64,000 nt of DNA from Klenkia marina (GTDB lineage: Bacteria; Actinomycetota; Actinomycetes; Mycobacteriales; Geodermatophilaceae): positions 186,001 through 250,000 of the forward strand of contig NZ_FMUH01000007.1 of NCBI RefSeq assembly GCF_900101025.1, in the 5' to 3' direction. Below, piece after piece: positions 31,013-39,806 of the stretch (its first letter is position 1; each line of letters begins with the position of its first letter). The position numbers and the translations under genes are program-made. The notes beneath the pieces were generated by a model. The model searched no databases and was not told the origin of the DNA. It saw only the letters and a program-made list of their open reading frames with translations.

Positions 31013-33252
31013 ACCGGGCTCCGGGTGGTGGGTGCGGGGTGGTCGGCGTCAGGGCCGCCGTCGGCCGGCACGAGGACGTCGTCGTCGACCGGTCGGGCCT
31101 CGCCGCGCCGGCGGCGGAGCACGAAGAGCACGAGCCGGCGGAGGAAGAGCAGCCCGAGCAGGGCCGCCGCGCCGATGGTGATCGCCAGCGTGATGGGCCC
31201 GTAGGCGGTGCTGGTGACCCGCAGCTCGACCTCCGAACCGAGCACGCCACCGGCGGGGGTGGTGAGCCGTGCGACGACGGTGAACCCGCCGGACTGCCGG
31301 ACGGTGGTGGGCACCGTGACGACGGTGCGGGAGTTGGCCTCCAACCGCTGCGGGGGCACGTCCCCCGCGGTGAACCCGACCCCGCTGCGGGCCCGCAGGT
31401 CGAGCACCACGGTCACGGCGAAGGGCAGGTCGTTGCGCACGGTGAGCACGAGGGGGGCATCGCTGGAGGCCAGGCTGTAGGTGCCGTCGGCGGGGACGAC
31501 GAGGCCCACCTGCCCGCGCAGGCCGTCGATGGTCTGCTCCACGTCGGCCGCCGCCGCGGCGAAGCCGGCCGGGTCGCCCCGCCAGGCGGTGGACGAGGCG
31601 CGGGCGATCGCGTCGTCCTGCTCGGCGAGCACGTCCCCGGCCTCGTCCCCGACGGCCGCGGCGAGGTCGGCGCGCACGGCGTCCGCGCGGGCGAGGGCGA
31701 CCAGGCCCTCCCCGGCCAGCACCGTGGTGTCGGTGGGGGCGACGAGGGTGCCGGCCTCGGCGGAGGGCCCGGCGGCCAGGTCGGTCAGCGAGGCGCCGGC
31801 CAGCCAGGTCTGGGTGACGGTGTCGGCGAGCATGGGCGTGGCCCAGCTCGGGTCGGCCTCGACCTCGCGGGGGGGCACCACCAGCACGGTCTGCGCGACC
31901 GCCGGGTCGACGGCGGCGAGCTGGTCGGTCAGCACCCCGAGCTCGGCCAGGTAGCGCTGCTCGGCGGCCCGGGCGCCGCCCGGCGCGGTGTCCGCGCCGG
32001 CCACGACGTCGCCCAGGGCGGTGTCGGCCACCAGCGTGGTGAGCTGCCCGGCGGCGGTGTCGACCGGCACCCGGGCCGCCGCCGCTCGGCCGGTGCGGCC
32101 CACGGCGGCGTCGGAGTCGGTGTAGGCGCCCTGGGCCAGCACGAGCTGGTCGACCCCGGCGGCCTGGAGGGTGGCGAGGGTGTCGGCCCGCAGCACCCCG
32201 CCTGCGGGCCACACGAGGTCGGTGCGGGGCTGGGTGTCCAGGGCGTCGGCCAGGATCCGCGCCCCCTCGCCGTCGGCACCCTCCTCACCGGCACCCCCGC
32301 CGGCCGGGGTGCCGGGCAGGGCCCGCAGGACGACGTCGGACAGGCCGGCCGACTGCAGGGCGTCGGCGTCCACGTCGGCGTAGGGCAGGGCGAGGACCGG
32401 GTGGACGGCGGCCAGCGCACGCAGCCGGTCCAGCCACGTCGCCGCGGCCGCCACGCCGGCACCGGCCACGCCGTCGACGGTGTAGCCGCCGGCCATCGCG
32501 GTCAGCTCCTGCACCAGGGCGGGGTCGACGGCGAGCGTGACCGGCACCCCGCGGCCGCCGTCGGGCAGGTCCTCGAGCACCTGCAGGGCGCGGTCGAGCC
32601 GGCCGTCGGCGGACAGCTCCGCGGCGAGGTCGTCGTCGGTGAAGCGGCCCGCCGCGTCGCGGTGGGGCCGGTCGGTGAGCGGCCAGAGCCACGCGACCGA
32701 GGTGGGGGTGGTGGGCGCACCGGGCGCGACCAGGTAGGTGGGCAGCTCGCCGACCCGCTCGACGAGCCCGCCGCGGGTGCCGTTCACGTTGACCAGCACC
32801 GGGTAGACGCCGGCGGCGGTGATGCCGAGCTCGGCGGCGGTGGTGCTGTAGGCGAAGGGGATGTCGTCGCCGGGGTCCAGGACCCCGCTCTGCGGCAGGA
32901 ACGGCGCCTGGGCGGTGGTGCCGGCCGAGGGGCGGGCGGCGTCCTCGGCCAGGGCCTGCCGCGAGGTCAGCCGGTCACCGCGCTGCAGCCGGACCGAGAC
33001 GTCGGTGATCGTGTCGTCGCCGGCGTTGGTGAGCGTGCCGCTGACCTGGATGACGCTGTCGGCGGTCACCGTGCGGGGTTCCAGCACCGACAGCGTGACC
33101 TGGACCGGGCCGGCGGTGCTGGTGGTCTGGTCACCGGGCGCGGCGGCCGCGGGGGCGACCGGGCCCGCGAGGACGGTGCCCAGCGCGGCCAGGCACGTCA
33201 GCAGGCAGACCAGCAGGGAGGTGGGGAGGCGGCCGGGGGTCCGCCGCATCAC
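31009..33252 (-). CDS. DUF6049 family secreted/membrane-anchored protein
   Basis: 747 residues, the counterpart by position and layout of M. tuberculosis Rv3909. A signal peptide (basic start, [17 protein letters not shown], cleavage near APAAAAPG at ~38) leads to a large outer region. This has a CARDB/Ig-like start ([23 protein letters not shown]), a middle part with NodB/glycosidase-like strands ([25 protein letters not shown]), and an Ig-like end. A C-terminal membrane helix (about 690-712) and a short basic/acidic cytosolic tail finish it. The function is unknown. The constant linkage to murJ suggests a wall-related role. Start GTG 33252 or the adjacent ATG 33249 overlaps the Nudix stop. 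Confidence 0.87.
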   Translation of the reverse strand: MMRRTPGRLPTSLLVCLLTCLAALGTVLAGPVAPAAAAPGDQTTSTAGPVQVTLSVLEPRTVTADSVIQVSGTLTNAGDDTITDVSVRLQRGDRLTSRQALAEDAARPSAGTTAQAPFLPQSGVLDPGDDIPFAYSTTAAELGITAAGVYPVLVNVNGTRGGLVERVGELPTYLVAPGAPTTPTSVAWLWPLTDRPHRDAAGRFTDDDLAAELSADGRLDRALQVLEDLPDGGRGVPVTLAVDPALVQELTAMAGGYTVDGVAGAGVAAAATWLDRLRALAAVHPVLALPYADVDADALQSAGLSDVVLRALPGTPAGGGAGEEGADGEGARILADALDTQPRTDLVWPAGGVLRADTLATLQAAGVDQLVLAQGAYTDSDAAVGRTGRAAAARVPVDTAAGQLTTLVADTALGDVVAGADTAPGGARAAEQRYLAELGVLTDQLAAVDPAVAQTVLVVPPREVEADPSWATPMLADTVTQTWLAGASLTDLAAGPSAEAGTLVAPTDTTVLAGEGLVALARADAVRADLAAAVGDEAGDVLAEQDDAIARASSTAWRGDPAGFAAAAADVEQTIDGLRGQVGLVVPADGTYSLASSDAPLVLTVRNDLPFAVTVVLDLRARSGVGFTAGDVPPQRLEANSRTVVTVPTTVRQSGGFTVVARLTTPAGGVLGSEVELRVTSTAYGPITLAITIGAAALLGLLFLRRLVLFVLRRRRGEARPVDDDVLVPADGGPDADHPAPTTRSPV

Positions 33253-33725
33253 GCGCTGTCGGCCAGCAGGCCCGGGGCGCGCTCCACCAGGGCCCGCTCG
33301 TCGGCGTAGGCCAGCCGCTCGGACAGCTCCGAGAGCGGCACCCAGGCCACCTCGGTGACCTCGACGTCCTCGTCGGAGAGCTCGCCGCCGGTGGCCCGCA
33401 GCAGGAAGTGGTGCACGGTCTTGTGCACGCGCCGGCCGTCGGCGACGAACCAGAAATCGATGATGCCCAGCGGTGCGACGATCTCGCCCTGGATGCCGGT
33501 CTCCTCGGCCACCTCGCGCACGGCGGTGTCCTCGGGGGTCTCCCCGGCCTCGATGTGGCCCTTGGGCAGCGACCAGAGCAGCCGGCCCCGCCGATCGGTG
33601 CGGCCGATCAGGGCTGCGCGCGGGCCGGTGCCGTCGTCGTCGGCCACGACCAGCCCGCCGGCCGAGGTCTCGTCGACCCGGCGCAGACGTCGGCCCGGGC
33701 GTCGTCGTCCGCCCGTCGGAGCCAT
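33249..33725 (-). CDS. Nudix hydrolase (MutT4-like)
   Basis: 158 residues from ATG 33725. It has a complete Nudix box [22 protein letters not shown] (residues 56-77; REVAEE catalytic glutamates 71, 74, 75). The basic N-terminus ([10 protein letters not shown]) precedes SAGGLVV. The substrate is unknown; the family removes phosphate groups from nucleoside-diphosphate derivatives. By synteny it matches M. tuberculosis MutT4 (Rv3908), but that protein is longer. It is divergent from pcnA (43-base spacer) and overlaps the DUF6049 gene by 4 bases. Confidence 0.9.
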   Translation of the reverse strand: MAPTGGRRRPGRRLRRVDETSAGGLVVADDDGTGPRAALIGRTDRRGRLLWSLPKGHIEAGETPEDTAVREVAEETGIQGEIVAPLGIIDFWFVADGRRVHKTVHHFLLRATGGELSDEDVEVTEVAWVPLSELSERLAYADERALVERAPGLLADSA

Positions 33726-33768
33726 GCTGTGCAGGGTAGCGCGACCGACCTCAGTAGCCTGGGCGGTC

Positions 33769-35244
33769 GTGTCCGACGAGCGCCCGCGTCCCGAACCCGC
33801 GCCGGTCCCCGAGGCCGTGCAGCAGACCGTCCGCGACCTGGTCGACCTCACGCCCGTCCTCGGCCTGGTCGGCGAGCGGTTCACCGCGGCCGGCCACGAG
33901 GTGCACCTGGTCGGCGGATCGGTCCGCGACGCCCTGCTCGCGGCGGGGTCGGGCGCGGCCCGACCCGGGGACCTGGACCTGACGACGTCGGCCACGCCGG
34001 AGCAGACCCTCGCCGTCCTCGACGGCCTGGCCGGTTCCACGTGGAACACCGGCATCGCCTTCGGCACGGTGGGTGCCGAGGTGCGCGGCGAGCGGCTGGA
34101 GATCACCACCTTCCGCGCCGACCGGTACGACCGCGAGTCCCGCAACCCCGAGGTCGCCTGGGGCGCCTCGCTGGTGGACGACCTGGCCCGCCGCGACTTC
34201 ACGGTCAACGCGATGGCGGTGTCGTTGGGCCCCGACCGCACGGTCACCGACCCCTTCGGCGGGCTGGGCGACCTGCTGGCCGGCCGGCTGCGCACGCCCG
34301 GACGCCCCGAGGACTCGTTCGCCGACGACCCGCTGCGCATGCTGCGGGCGGTCCGCTTCGTCGCCCAGCTCGGGCTGACCCCCGCGCCCGAGGTGGTGGC
34401 GGCGATGACCGCGCAGGCTCCCGAGCTCGGCCGGATCACCGCCGAGCGGGTGCAGCACGAGTTCTCCCGCACGCTGCTGAACGACTCCCCGCGTGCGGCG
34501 CTGGACTTCCTGGTCTCCACCGGGCTGGCCGACGTCGTGCTCCCCGAGCTGTCGGCCCTGCGCATGGAGATCGACGAGCACCACCAGCACAAGGACGTCT
34601 ACACCCACTCCCTCACGGTGCTCGACCAGGCGATCGCCCTCGACCTGGCCGACCCGGAGTCGCCCTCGCCGGACCTCGTGCTCCGGCTGGCCGCGCTGCT
34701 GCACGACATCGGCAAGCCGGCCACCCGCCGGCACGAACCGCGGGGCCGGGTGTCCTTCCACCACCACGAGGTGGTCGGCGCCAAGCTGGTGCGCAAGCGG
34801 CTGACCGCGCTGAAGTACCCCAAGGAGGTCGTCGAGCAGGTCTCGCGGCTGACCTTCCTGCACCTGCGCTTCCACGGCTACGGCTCGGGCGAGTGGACCG
34901 ACTCCGCCGTCCGCCGCTACGTGACCGACGCCGGCGACCTGCTCCCCCGGCTGCACAAGCTCGTGCGGTCGGACTCCACCACCCGCAACAAGCGGCGGGC
35001 CGCGGCGCTGTCGGCGACGTACGACTCGCTGGAGCAGCGCATCGCCGAGCTGTCGGCGGCCGAGGACCTGGCGCGCGTGCGGCCCGACCTCGACGGCAAC
35101 CGGATCATGGAGCTGCTGGGCATCGAGCCCGGCCGCGAGGTCGGGGAGGCCTGGCGGTTCCTCAAGGAGCTGCGGCTCGAGCGCGGGCCGCTGGCCCCCG
35201 AGGACGCCGAGGCCGAGCTGCTCAGCTGGTGGCGCTCGCGCTGA
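33769..35244 (+). CDS. pcnA: CCA tRNA nucleotidyltransferase (PcnA/Cca family)
   Basis: 491 residues. The head domain carries GGSVRD (49-54) and the catalytic carboxylates DLD (68-70). Next come the RRDFTVNAM and [11 protein letters not shown] motifs that bind nucleotides and tRNA. A C-terminal HD domain shows [11 protein letters not shown] and HHHEVVGAK. It adds or repairs the 3' CCA of tRNA, and the HD part may have phosphatase/phosphodiesterase activity. The GTG start at 33769 was chosen because the frame upstream overlaps the divergent Nudix gene. Codons 89-93 (Gly-Ser-Thr-Trp-Asn) contain a perfect parS palindrome. It converges with the MFS gene, overlapping by 23 bases. Confidence 0.94.
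   Translation: MSDERPRPEPAPVPEAVQQTVRDLVDLTPVLGLVGERFTAAGHEVHLVGGSVRDALLAAGSGAARPGDLDLTTSATPEQTLAVLDGLAGSTWNTGIAFGTVGAEVRGERLEITTFRADRYDRESRNPEVAWGASLVDDLARRDFTVNAMAVSLGPDRTVTDPFGGLGDLLAGRLRTPGRPEDSFADDPLRMLRAVRFVAQLGLTPAPEVVAAMTAQAPELGRITAERVQHEFSRTLLNDSPRAALDFLVSTGLADVVLPELSALRMEIDEHHQHKDVYTHSLTVLDQAIALDLADPESPSPDLVLRLAALLHDIGKPATRRHEPRGRVSFHHHEVVGAKLVRKRLTALKYPKEVVEQVSRLTFLHLRFHGYGSGEWTDSAVRRYVTDAGDLLPRLHKLVRSDSTTRNKRRAAALSATYDSLEQRIAELSAAEDLARVRPDLDGNRIMELLGIEPGREVGEAWRFLKELRLERGPLAPEDAEAELLSWWRSR
34034..34047. promoter_or_regulatory. parS site inside pcnA
   Basis: GTTCCACGTGGAAC, identical to the sites at 5525 and 19727, lies within pcnA codons 89-93. As a perfect 14-base palindrome within a constrained coding region it is unlikely to be chance. 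ParB binding is inferred. Confidence 0.85.
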
Positions 35245-36535
35245 CCGCGACGGGTTGGTCGGTCCACACCCGGCGCCGCACGGTGTTGGCCACGGCCGCG
35301 GCGAGGTAGAGGACGGCGACCAGCACCAGCGCCGGGACGCTGGCCCCCGACCCCGGCAGGGCGAGCGCCCCGACCACCAGCGCTGCGACGAAGGTGACGT
35401 TGAAGACGGCGTCGTAGACCGAGAACACCCGCCCGCGGAAGTCGTCGTGCGCGACCTCCTGGAGGGTGCTGTCCACGCAGATCTTCACCGCCTGCGCGAC
35501 GAAGCCGAGCAGGAAGCCGGCGGCCACGATGGTGGGGGCCAGGAAGGGCAGGCCCAGGCCGAGCTGGCCGGCCGCCCCGAGCAGCAGCACCGCCGTCGTC
35601 CAGCGCGCCTTGCCCCAGCGGCGCACCGCCGGCGGGGTGAGCGCGGCGGCCAGCAGGGTGCCCACCGCGCCCGCCGCGAGCACCTGGGCGAGACCGGGCA
35701 GACCGGTCGGGAACAGCGACCCGACCGGTTCCAGGGTGTTGCGGTAGAGCAGCAGCGTGAGCAGGGTCAGCAGCCCGAAGCAGACCCGGTGCACGGCCAT
35801 CAGGGTCAGCACCCAGGTGGCCGGACGGGAACCGAGCACGTGCCGGGCGCCGGCCTGCAGCCCGTGCAGCACGTCGCGGGCCGAGACGGTCGCCGCCCGG
35901 GAGGTGTGGTCCGGGCCCAGGTAGGGGCGGGCGAAGCCGGCCACGATGGCCGAGCCGAGCAGGTACGGGCCGGCGGCGCAGAGGGCCAGCAGCGCGTAGC
36001 CGGTGTCGCCGTCGGCGAGCAACGACTGCACCCCGATGGCCACCCCGCCGCCGACCACCGTGGACACCGCACCCGCGGTGGTGCTGAGGGCGTTCGCCGA
36101 GACCAGCGAGGGTCGGTCGCAGGTGTGCGGCAGCCCGGCGGACAGGGCCGACAGCACGAACCGGTTGACCGAGAACACCGCCAGCCCGGCGAGGTAGAAG
36201 GCCGGCCCGCCGATGCCGGCCCAGGTGAGCGCCGCGACCCCGACCACGAGCAGCGCCCGGACGACGTTGGCCACGACCAGCACCTGCCGGCGGCTCCACC
36301 GGTCCAGCCACACGCCGGCGAAGGGACCGAGCACCGAGTAGGGCACCAGCAGGACGGCGAACCCCGCGGCGACGTCGACCGGGTCGGCGGCGCGCTGCGG
36401 GTTGAACAGCACGGTCCCGGCGAGCGCCGCCTGGAACATGCCGTCGCCGAACTGCGAGGCCAGCCGGGTGAGCAGCAGTCGCCGGAAGTCGGCGCGCCCG
36501 AGCAACCGGCGCGCCACCGCCCCCCGTCCCGCCAC
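35222..36535 (-). CDS. MFS transporter
   Basis: 437 residues with about 12 hydrophobic helices and the major-facilitator motif A-like loop GVWLDRWSRRQVLV between helices 2 and 3 (about residues 73-86). A second, weaker version lies after helix 8. The opening RADFRRLLLTRLASQFGDGMFQAAL resembles the ENTS/MdtG-like efflux group. The substrate is unknown. GTG start at 36535. It converges with pcnA and is divergent from yqgE (64-base spacer). Confidence 0.9.
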   Translation of the reverse strand: MAGRGAVARRLLGRADFRRLLLTRLASQFGDGMFQAALAGTVLFNPQRAADPVDVAAGFAVLLVPYSVLGPFAGVWLDRWSRRQVLVVANVVRALLVVGVAALTWAGIGGPAFYLAGLAVFSVNRFVLSALSAGLPHTCDRPSLVSANALSTTAGAVSTVVGGGVAIGVQSLLADGDTGYALLALCAAGPYLLGSAIVAGFARPYLGPDHTSRAATVSARDVLHGLQAGARHVLGSRPATWVLTLMAVHRVCFGLLTLLTLLLYRNTLEPVGSLFPTGLPGLAQVLAAGAVGTLLAAALTPPAVRRWGKARWTTAVLLLGAAGQLGLGLPFLAPTIVAAGFLLGFVAQAVKICVDSTLQEVAHDDFRGRVFSVYDAVFNVTFVAALVVGALALPGSGASVPALVLVAVLYLAAAVANTVRRRVWTDQPVAVSASATS

Positions 36536-36599
36536 ACCCGCACCCTACGGCGGCGACGGGCCACCCCACCGGGGCCGGTCCTGGGGCACACTGGGCCCG

Positions 36600-37253
36600 A
36601 TGAACGCGGTGCCCCCGTCGCCCGACCCGGACCGCCGACCCGCCGGCTCGGCCGCGGGCCGGGAACCCGGCGCGGCCGTCCCGCCGCTGACGATCGGTCG
36701 GCTCGGCGACGTGCGGCCCGGCTGCCTGCTGGTCGCGATGCCGCTGCTCACCGACCCGAACTTCGCCGGCACGGTCGTCTACGTGGTCGACCACTCGAGC
36801 ACCGGCACGGTCGGGGTGGTGCTCAACCGCCCGAGCGAGGTGCGCATCGCCGACGTCCTCCCGGGCTGGGCGGACCTGGCGGTGCCGCCCGGGATGTTCC
36901 ACGTCGGCGGGCCGTGCGAGAGCGAGACGGCGCTGTGCCTGGCCGCCGGCCCCGGTGGTGGGCCGGGTCTCCAGCCGGTCGGGGACGGCGTCCACCTGGT
37001 CGACCTCGACGTCGACCCCGGTGAGGTGTCCGGCGCCGTCGACGGCCTGCGGGTGTTCGCCGGCTACGCGGGGTGGTCGCCCGGTCAGCTGGGCGGCGAG
37101 CTCGCCGAGGGGGCCTGGGCCTGCGTGCCGGGGCTCCCGGCCGACGTGCTGGCCGGCGACGAGGGGATGCGTGCCTGGCACCGGGTGCTGGCCCGGCAGA
37201 GCGGCCCGCGGGCCGTCCTCACCACCGCCACCCCGGACCCCACCCAGAACTGA
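36600..37253 (+). CDS. YqgE/AlgH family protein (DUF179)
   Basis: 217 residues. After a ~35-residue Pro/Ala-rich extension, the conserved domain reads CLLVAMPLLTDPNFAGTVVYVVDHSSTGTVGVVLNRPS (the diagnostic DPNF...VvlNRP pattern, here residues ~42-79), then MFHVGGPCE and VFAGYAGWSPGQLGGEL. The molecular function of the family is unsettled (AlgH was named for alginate regulation in Pseudomonas). ATG 36600. Its stop codon is followed at once by a dispersed repeat copy, then a bidirectional terminator. Confidence 0.92.
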   Translation: MNAVPPSPDPDRRPAGSAAGREPGAAVPPLTIGRLGDVRPGCLLVAMPLLTDPNFAGTVVYVVDHSSTGTVGVVLNRPSEVRIADVLPGWADLAVPPGMFHVGGPCESETALCLAAGPGGGPGLQPVGDGVHLVDLDVDPGEVSGAVDGLRVFAGYAGWSPGQLGGELAEGAWACVPGLPADVLAGDEGMRAWHRVLARQSGPRAVLTTATPDPTQN

Positions 37254-37313
37254 GGAAGGACCCCGTCGCCCCCCAGCACGGCTCCGACGCGCCGGGACCC
37301 GGCGAGGGGGCCG
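37254..37313 (+). repeat. Dispersed repeat, copy D (divergent)
   Basis: ggaaggaccccgtcgccccc, then a changed middle (agcacggctccgacgcgccg), then ggacccggcgagggggcc. The outer arms match copy A, and the middle lacks the tcgcaagct core. It begins directly after the yqgE stop codon, and the arms (ccccgtcgcc / ggcgaggggg) can pair. Confidence 0.6.
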
Positions 37314-37379
37314 ACCCGTGGTCTCACCCGTCCCACGGGTCTCGCACGGCGGCGCGGGTTCTGGCAGACTGAGGGCTGC

Positions 37380-37414
37380 GGGAGGGACGGTCTGGGGAAG
37401 AGACCGTCCCTCCC
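37380..37414. terminator. Bidirectional hairpin terminator between yqgE and the lipoprotein gene
   Basis: A perfect 14-bp stem (gggagggacggtct / agaccgtccctccc) with a 7-base loop is followed on the plus strand by gtttcc. The flanking genes converge, so it can serve both. Confidence 0.88.
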
Positions 37415-37448
37415 GTTTCCATGCCGCCCGACGGGACGACGCCCTCCG

Positions 37449-38219
37449 TCAGAAGCCGAGCTCGGCGGTCACCTGCGGGTAGTCGGCGGCGTTCGCGGTC
37501 TCGGCGTCGCCGGGCAGCGTGATGGTGCGCGGGCCGGGGTCGCCCAGCGTGATGGTCACGTCGAAGGTCTGGTCGGGCAGCCGGGTCTGGTACTGCACGA
37601 GCATCTGGTCCGACGCCGACACGACCACGGTGGCGCCGGACCCCGTGCGGTACACCGCGCACAGCTGGCCGTCCACGGTCTGCTGGCCCTGCCAGGTGTA
37701 GCCCCGCTCGAGGATGGCGCGGGGGTCGTCGTCGGCCCGCTGGGAGAGCCGGGGCAGCAACTGCACCAGGACGTCGACCAGGGACGACGTCCCGTCCGCG
37801 CGCGTGGTGGTCAGCGGCCGGCGCAGGTAGGTGGTGTCGGGTCGGCCGGCGGCCGCGAGCGCCTCGGTGAGCCCGGGCACGTCGCCGTACCAGAGGTCGG
37901 TGCCGCTGAAGAACAACGTGCGGGAGTCGTCGGGCCGGTCGCGGAACGTGGTGACGGCCTGGGCCCGGCCGTTGCCCTGCCGGAAGTCGATCTCGCCGGT
38001 GAGCGTGAGCACGGTGCCCTCGGCGTAGGGCGCGGTGACGGTGACGTCGGCACCGCCGGCCTCGAAGTTGCGGTGCAGCAGCCCGGCGAGGGTGGCGGCC
38101 TCCTCCTCGGTGACCGGGTCGCCGGGCGTGCGGGTGGCCGAGGACCCGTCGCTGCAGCCGGTCAGCACCGCGACGGCGAGGACGAGCAGCAGGGCGAGCA
38201 GACGTGGTCGGGCCGGCAT
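37449..38219 (-). CDS. Lipoprotein (LppX/LprG-like size and layout)
   Basis: 256 residues. The signal peptide with lipobox LTGC (MPARPRLLALLLVLAVAVLTGC, lipidated Cys22) makes this an envelope lipoprotein. The mature part begins with a Ser/Thr/Asp-rich linker and then has EEAATLAGLLHRNFEAGGADVTV and alternating strands (GEIDFRQGNGRAQAVTTF, TLFFSGTDLWYG). This fits the beta-sheet-plus-helix half-barrel of the LppX/LprG lipid-binding family, though the match is by eye only. Start ATG 38219; a second ATG 21 bases upstream is possible. It follows ino1 on the same strand after 35 bases, and ends before the bidirectional terminator. Confidence 0.85.
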   Translation of the reverse strand: MPARPRLLALLLVLAVAVLTGCSDGSSATRTPGDPVTEEEAATLAGLLHRNFEAGGADVTVTAPYAEGTVLTLTGEIDFRQGNGRAQAVTTFRDRPDDSRTLFFSGTDLWYGDVPGLTEALAAAGRPDTTYLRRPLTTTRADGTSSLVDVLVQLLPRLSQRADDDPRAILERGYTWQGQQTVDGQLCAVYRTGSGATVVVSASDQMLVQYQTRLPDQTFDVTITLGDPGPRTITLPGDAETANAADYPQVTAELGF

Positions 38220-38254
38220 GACCCCAGCGTACGAAGCCATGCCGGCCCGGTGGA

Positions 38255-39334
38255 TCAGCGCTCGACGGTGCCGGCGATGAAGGCCTCGACGGCGTCGCGG
38301 GCCTCGGAGTCGCTGTACTGCACGGGCGGGCTCTTCATGAAGTACGAGGACGCCGACAGGATCGGGCCCCCGATGCCGCGGTCGAGGGCGATCTTGGCAG
38401 CGCGGACGGCGTCGATGATGATGCCGGCGGAGTTCGGGGAGTCCCAGACCTCGAGCTTGTACTCCAGGTTCAGCGGGACGTCGCCGAACGCGCGGCCCTC
38501 GAGCCGCACGTAGGCCCACTTGCGGTCCGACAGCCACGGCACGTGGTCCGAGGGACCGATGTGCACGTTGTCCTTGCCCATGTCCCGGTCGACCTGGCTG
38601 GTGACGGCCTGGGTCTTGGAGATCTTCTTGGACTCCAGGCGCTCGCGCTCGAGCATGTTCTTGAAGTCCATGTTGCCGCCGACGTTGAGCTGCATCGTCC
38701 GGTCGAGCTGCACGCCGCGGTCCTCGAACAGCTTGGCCAGCACGCGGTGGGTGATGGTGGCGCCGACCTGGCTCTTGATGTCGTCGCCGACGATCGGCAC
38801 ACCGGCGGCGGTGAACTTGTCGGCCCACTCCTTCGTGCCGGCGATGAACACCGGGAGCGCGTTGACGAAGGCCACACCGGCGTCGAGGGCGGCCTGGGCG
38901 TAGAACTCGGCCGCCTGCTGCGAGCCCACGGGCAGGTAGCAGACCAGGACGTCGGCACCGGACTCGCGCAGCGCTGCGACGACGTCGACCGGCTGCTCGT
39001 CGGACTCCTCGATGGTCTCGCGGTAGTACTTGCCCAGACCGTCGAGGGTGGTGCCGCGCTGCACCGTGACGCCCAGCGGCGGGACGTCGCAGATCGTGAT
39101 CGTGTTGTTCTCGCTGGCGCCGATGGCCGCGGACAGGTCCTGGCCGACCTTCTTGGCGTCGACGTCGAACGCGGCGACGAACTGCACGTCGGAGACGTGG
39201 TAGTCGCCGAAGCGGACGTGCATCAGGCCGGGGACGCTCTGCGTCTCGTCGGCGTCCTTGTAGTACTCGACGCCCTGCACGAGCGATGCGGCGCAGTTCC
39301 CGACGCCGACGACGGCGACCTTGACCGATCCCAT
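38255..39334 (-). CDS. ino1: myo-Inositol-1-phosphate synthase
   Basis: 359 residues, the length of the actinobacterial enzyme. It converts glucose-6-phosphate to 1L-myo-inositol-1-phosphate using NAD, the first step to mycothiol, phosphatidylinositol and its mannosides. NAD-binding [16 protein letters not shown] (residues 5-20), then [15 protein letters not shown], the active-site segment [16 protein letters not shown] and [11 protein letters not shown] with the catalytic lysine region, and SSYFMKSPP near the end. ATG 39334 has a strong GAGGAGG site. It is divergent from ponA, the same neighbour as in M. tuberculosis, but no PadR-type regulator gene sits beside it here. Confidence 0.97.
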   Translation of the reverse strand: MGSVKVAVVGVGNCAASLVQGVEYYKDADETQSVPGLMHVRFGDYHVSDVQFVAAFDVDAKKVGQDLSAAIGASENNTITICDVPPLGVTVQRGTTLDGLGKYYRETIEESDEQPVDVVAALRESGADVLVCYLPVGSQQAAEFYAQAALDAGVAFVNALPVFIAGTKEWADKFTAAGVPIVGDDIKSQVGATITHRVLAKLFEDRGVQLDRTMQLNVGGNMDFKNMLERERLESKKISKTQAVTSQVDRDMGKDNVHIGPSDHVPWLSDRKWAYVRLEGRAFGDVPLNLEYKLEVWDSPNSAGIIIDAVRAAKIALDRGIGGPILSASSYFMKSPPVQYSDSEARDAVEAFIAGTVER

Positions 39335-39806
39335 GGGTCCTCCTCGATGCCGGCGACGGTGCGCGGCTGGTTGTGGTGTGGGGCAGCCGTGCCGTCGCGG
39401 ACCCGGCCGCGCTGCCGGGACCGCGGTCGACCTGCCCCGCGTCGAGGTGAACATACGGGGTCGTTTGTCACGTTGCATGTCGACCCCTTTGTCCGGTCCG
39501 CAGCGGGTACCCGGCCGCGGAGGTGCGCGGCGGACTCCCCGGAGGCCGGCGCCGGGCGGTTACCGTGGTGGTCCGCGCGCGGTCGACGTCCAGGTCGGGC
39601 CCGGGGACCGGGCCCGTGACCAGGCGCGTCAGCGGGCCGGGGCGCCGCCCACCGCGTCCGGTCGGGCACCGGGTCGCCCCGACCGGCACCGCGCCCGGAC
39701 GGAACGGTCCGGGTCGTCCACAGCATCACCCGTCATCCTGGTGGCGTCCCCCGGTCGGTGACCAGGGGCGATGTCGCACCACCGAACCGAGAGAGGGGCC
39801 ACCGCC
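39335..39806. promoter_or_regulatory. ino1-ponA divergent spacer
   Basis: 472 bases without a gene I can support. It should hold the promoters of both flanking genes. The stretch around 39450-39492 (gaacatacggggtcgtttgtcacgttgcatgtcgacccctttgtcc, read in parts) is distinctly less GC-rich and contains short inverted elements (ggggtcg / cgacccc, 39458-39464 and 39480-39486), a possible operator. No consensus promoter could be fixed with confidence. Confidence 0.4.

Noticed and set aside
39335-39806. Short open frames in the ino1-ponA spacer as a PadR-type regulator
   Set aside because: No helix-turn-helix or coding pattern is visible; the frames are fragments without a start signal.
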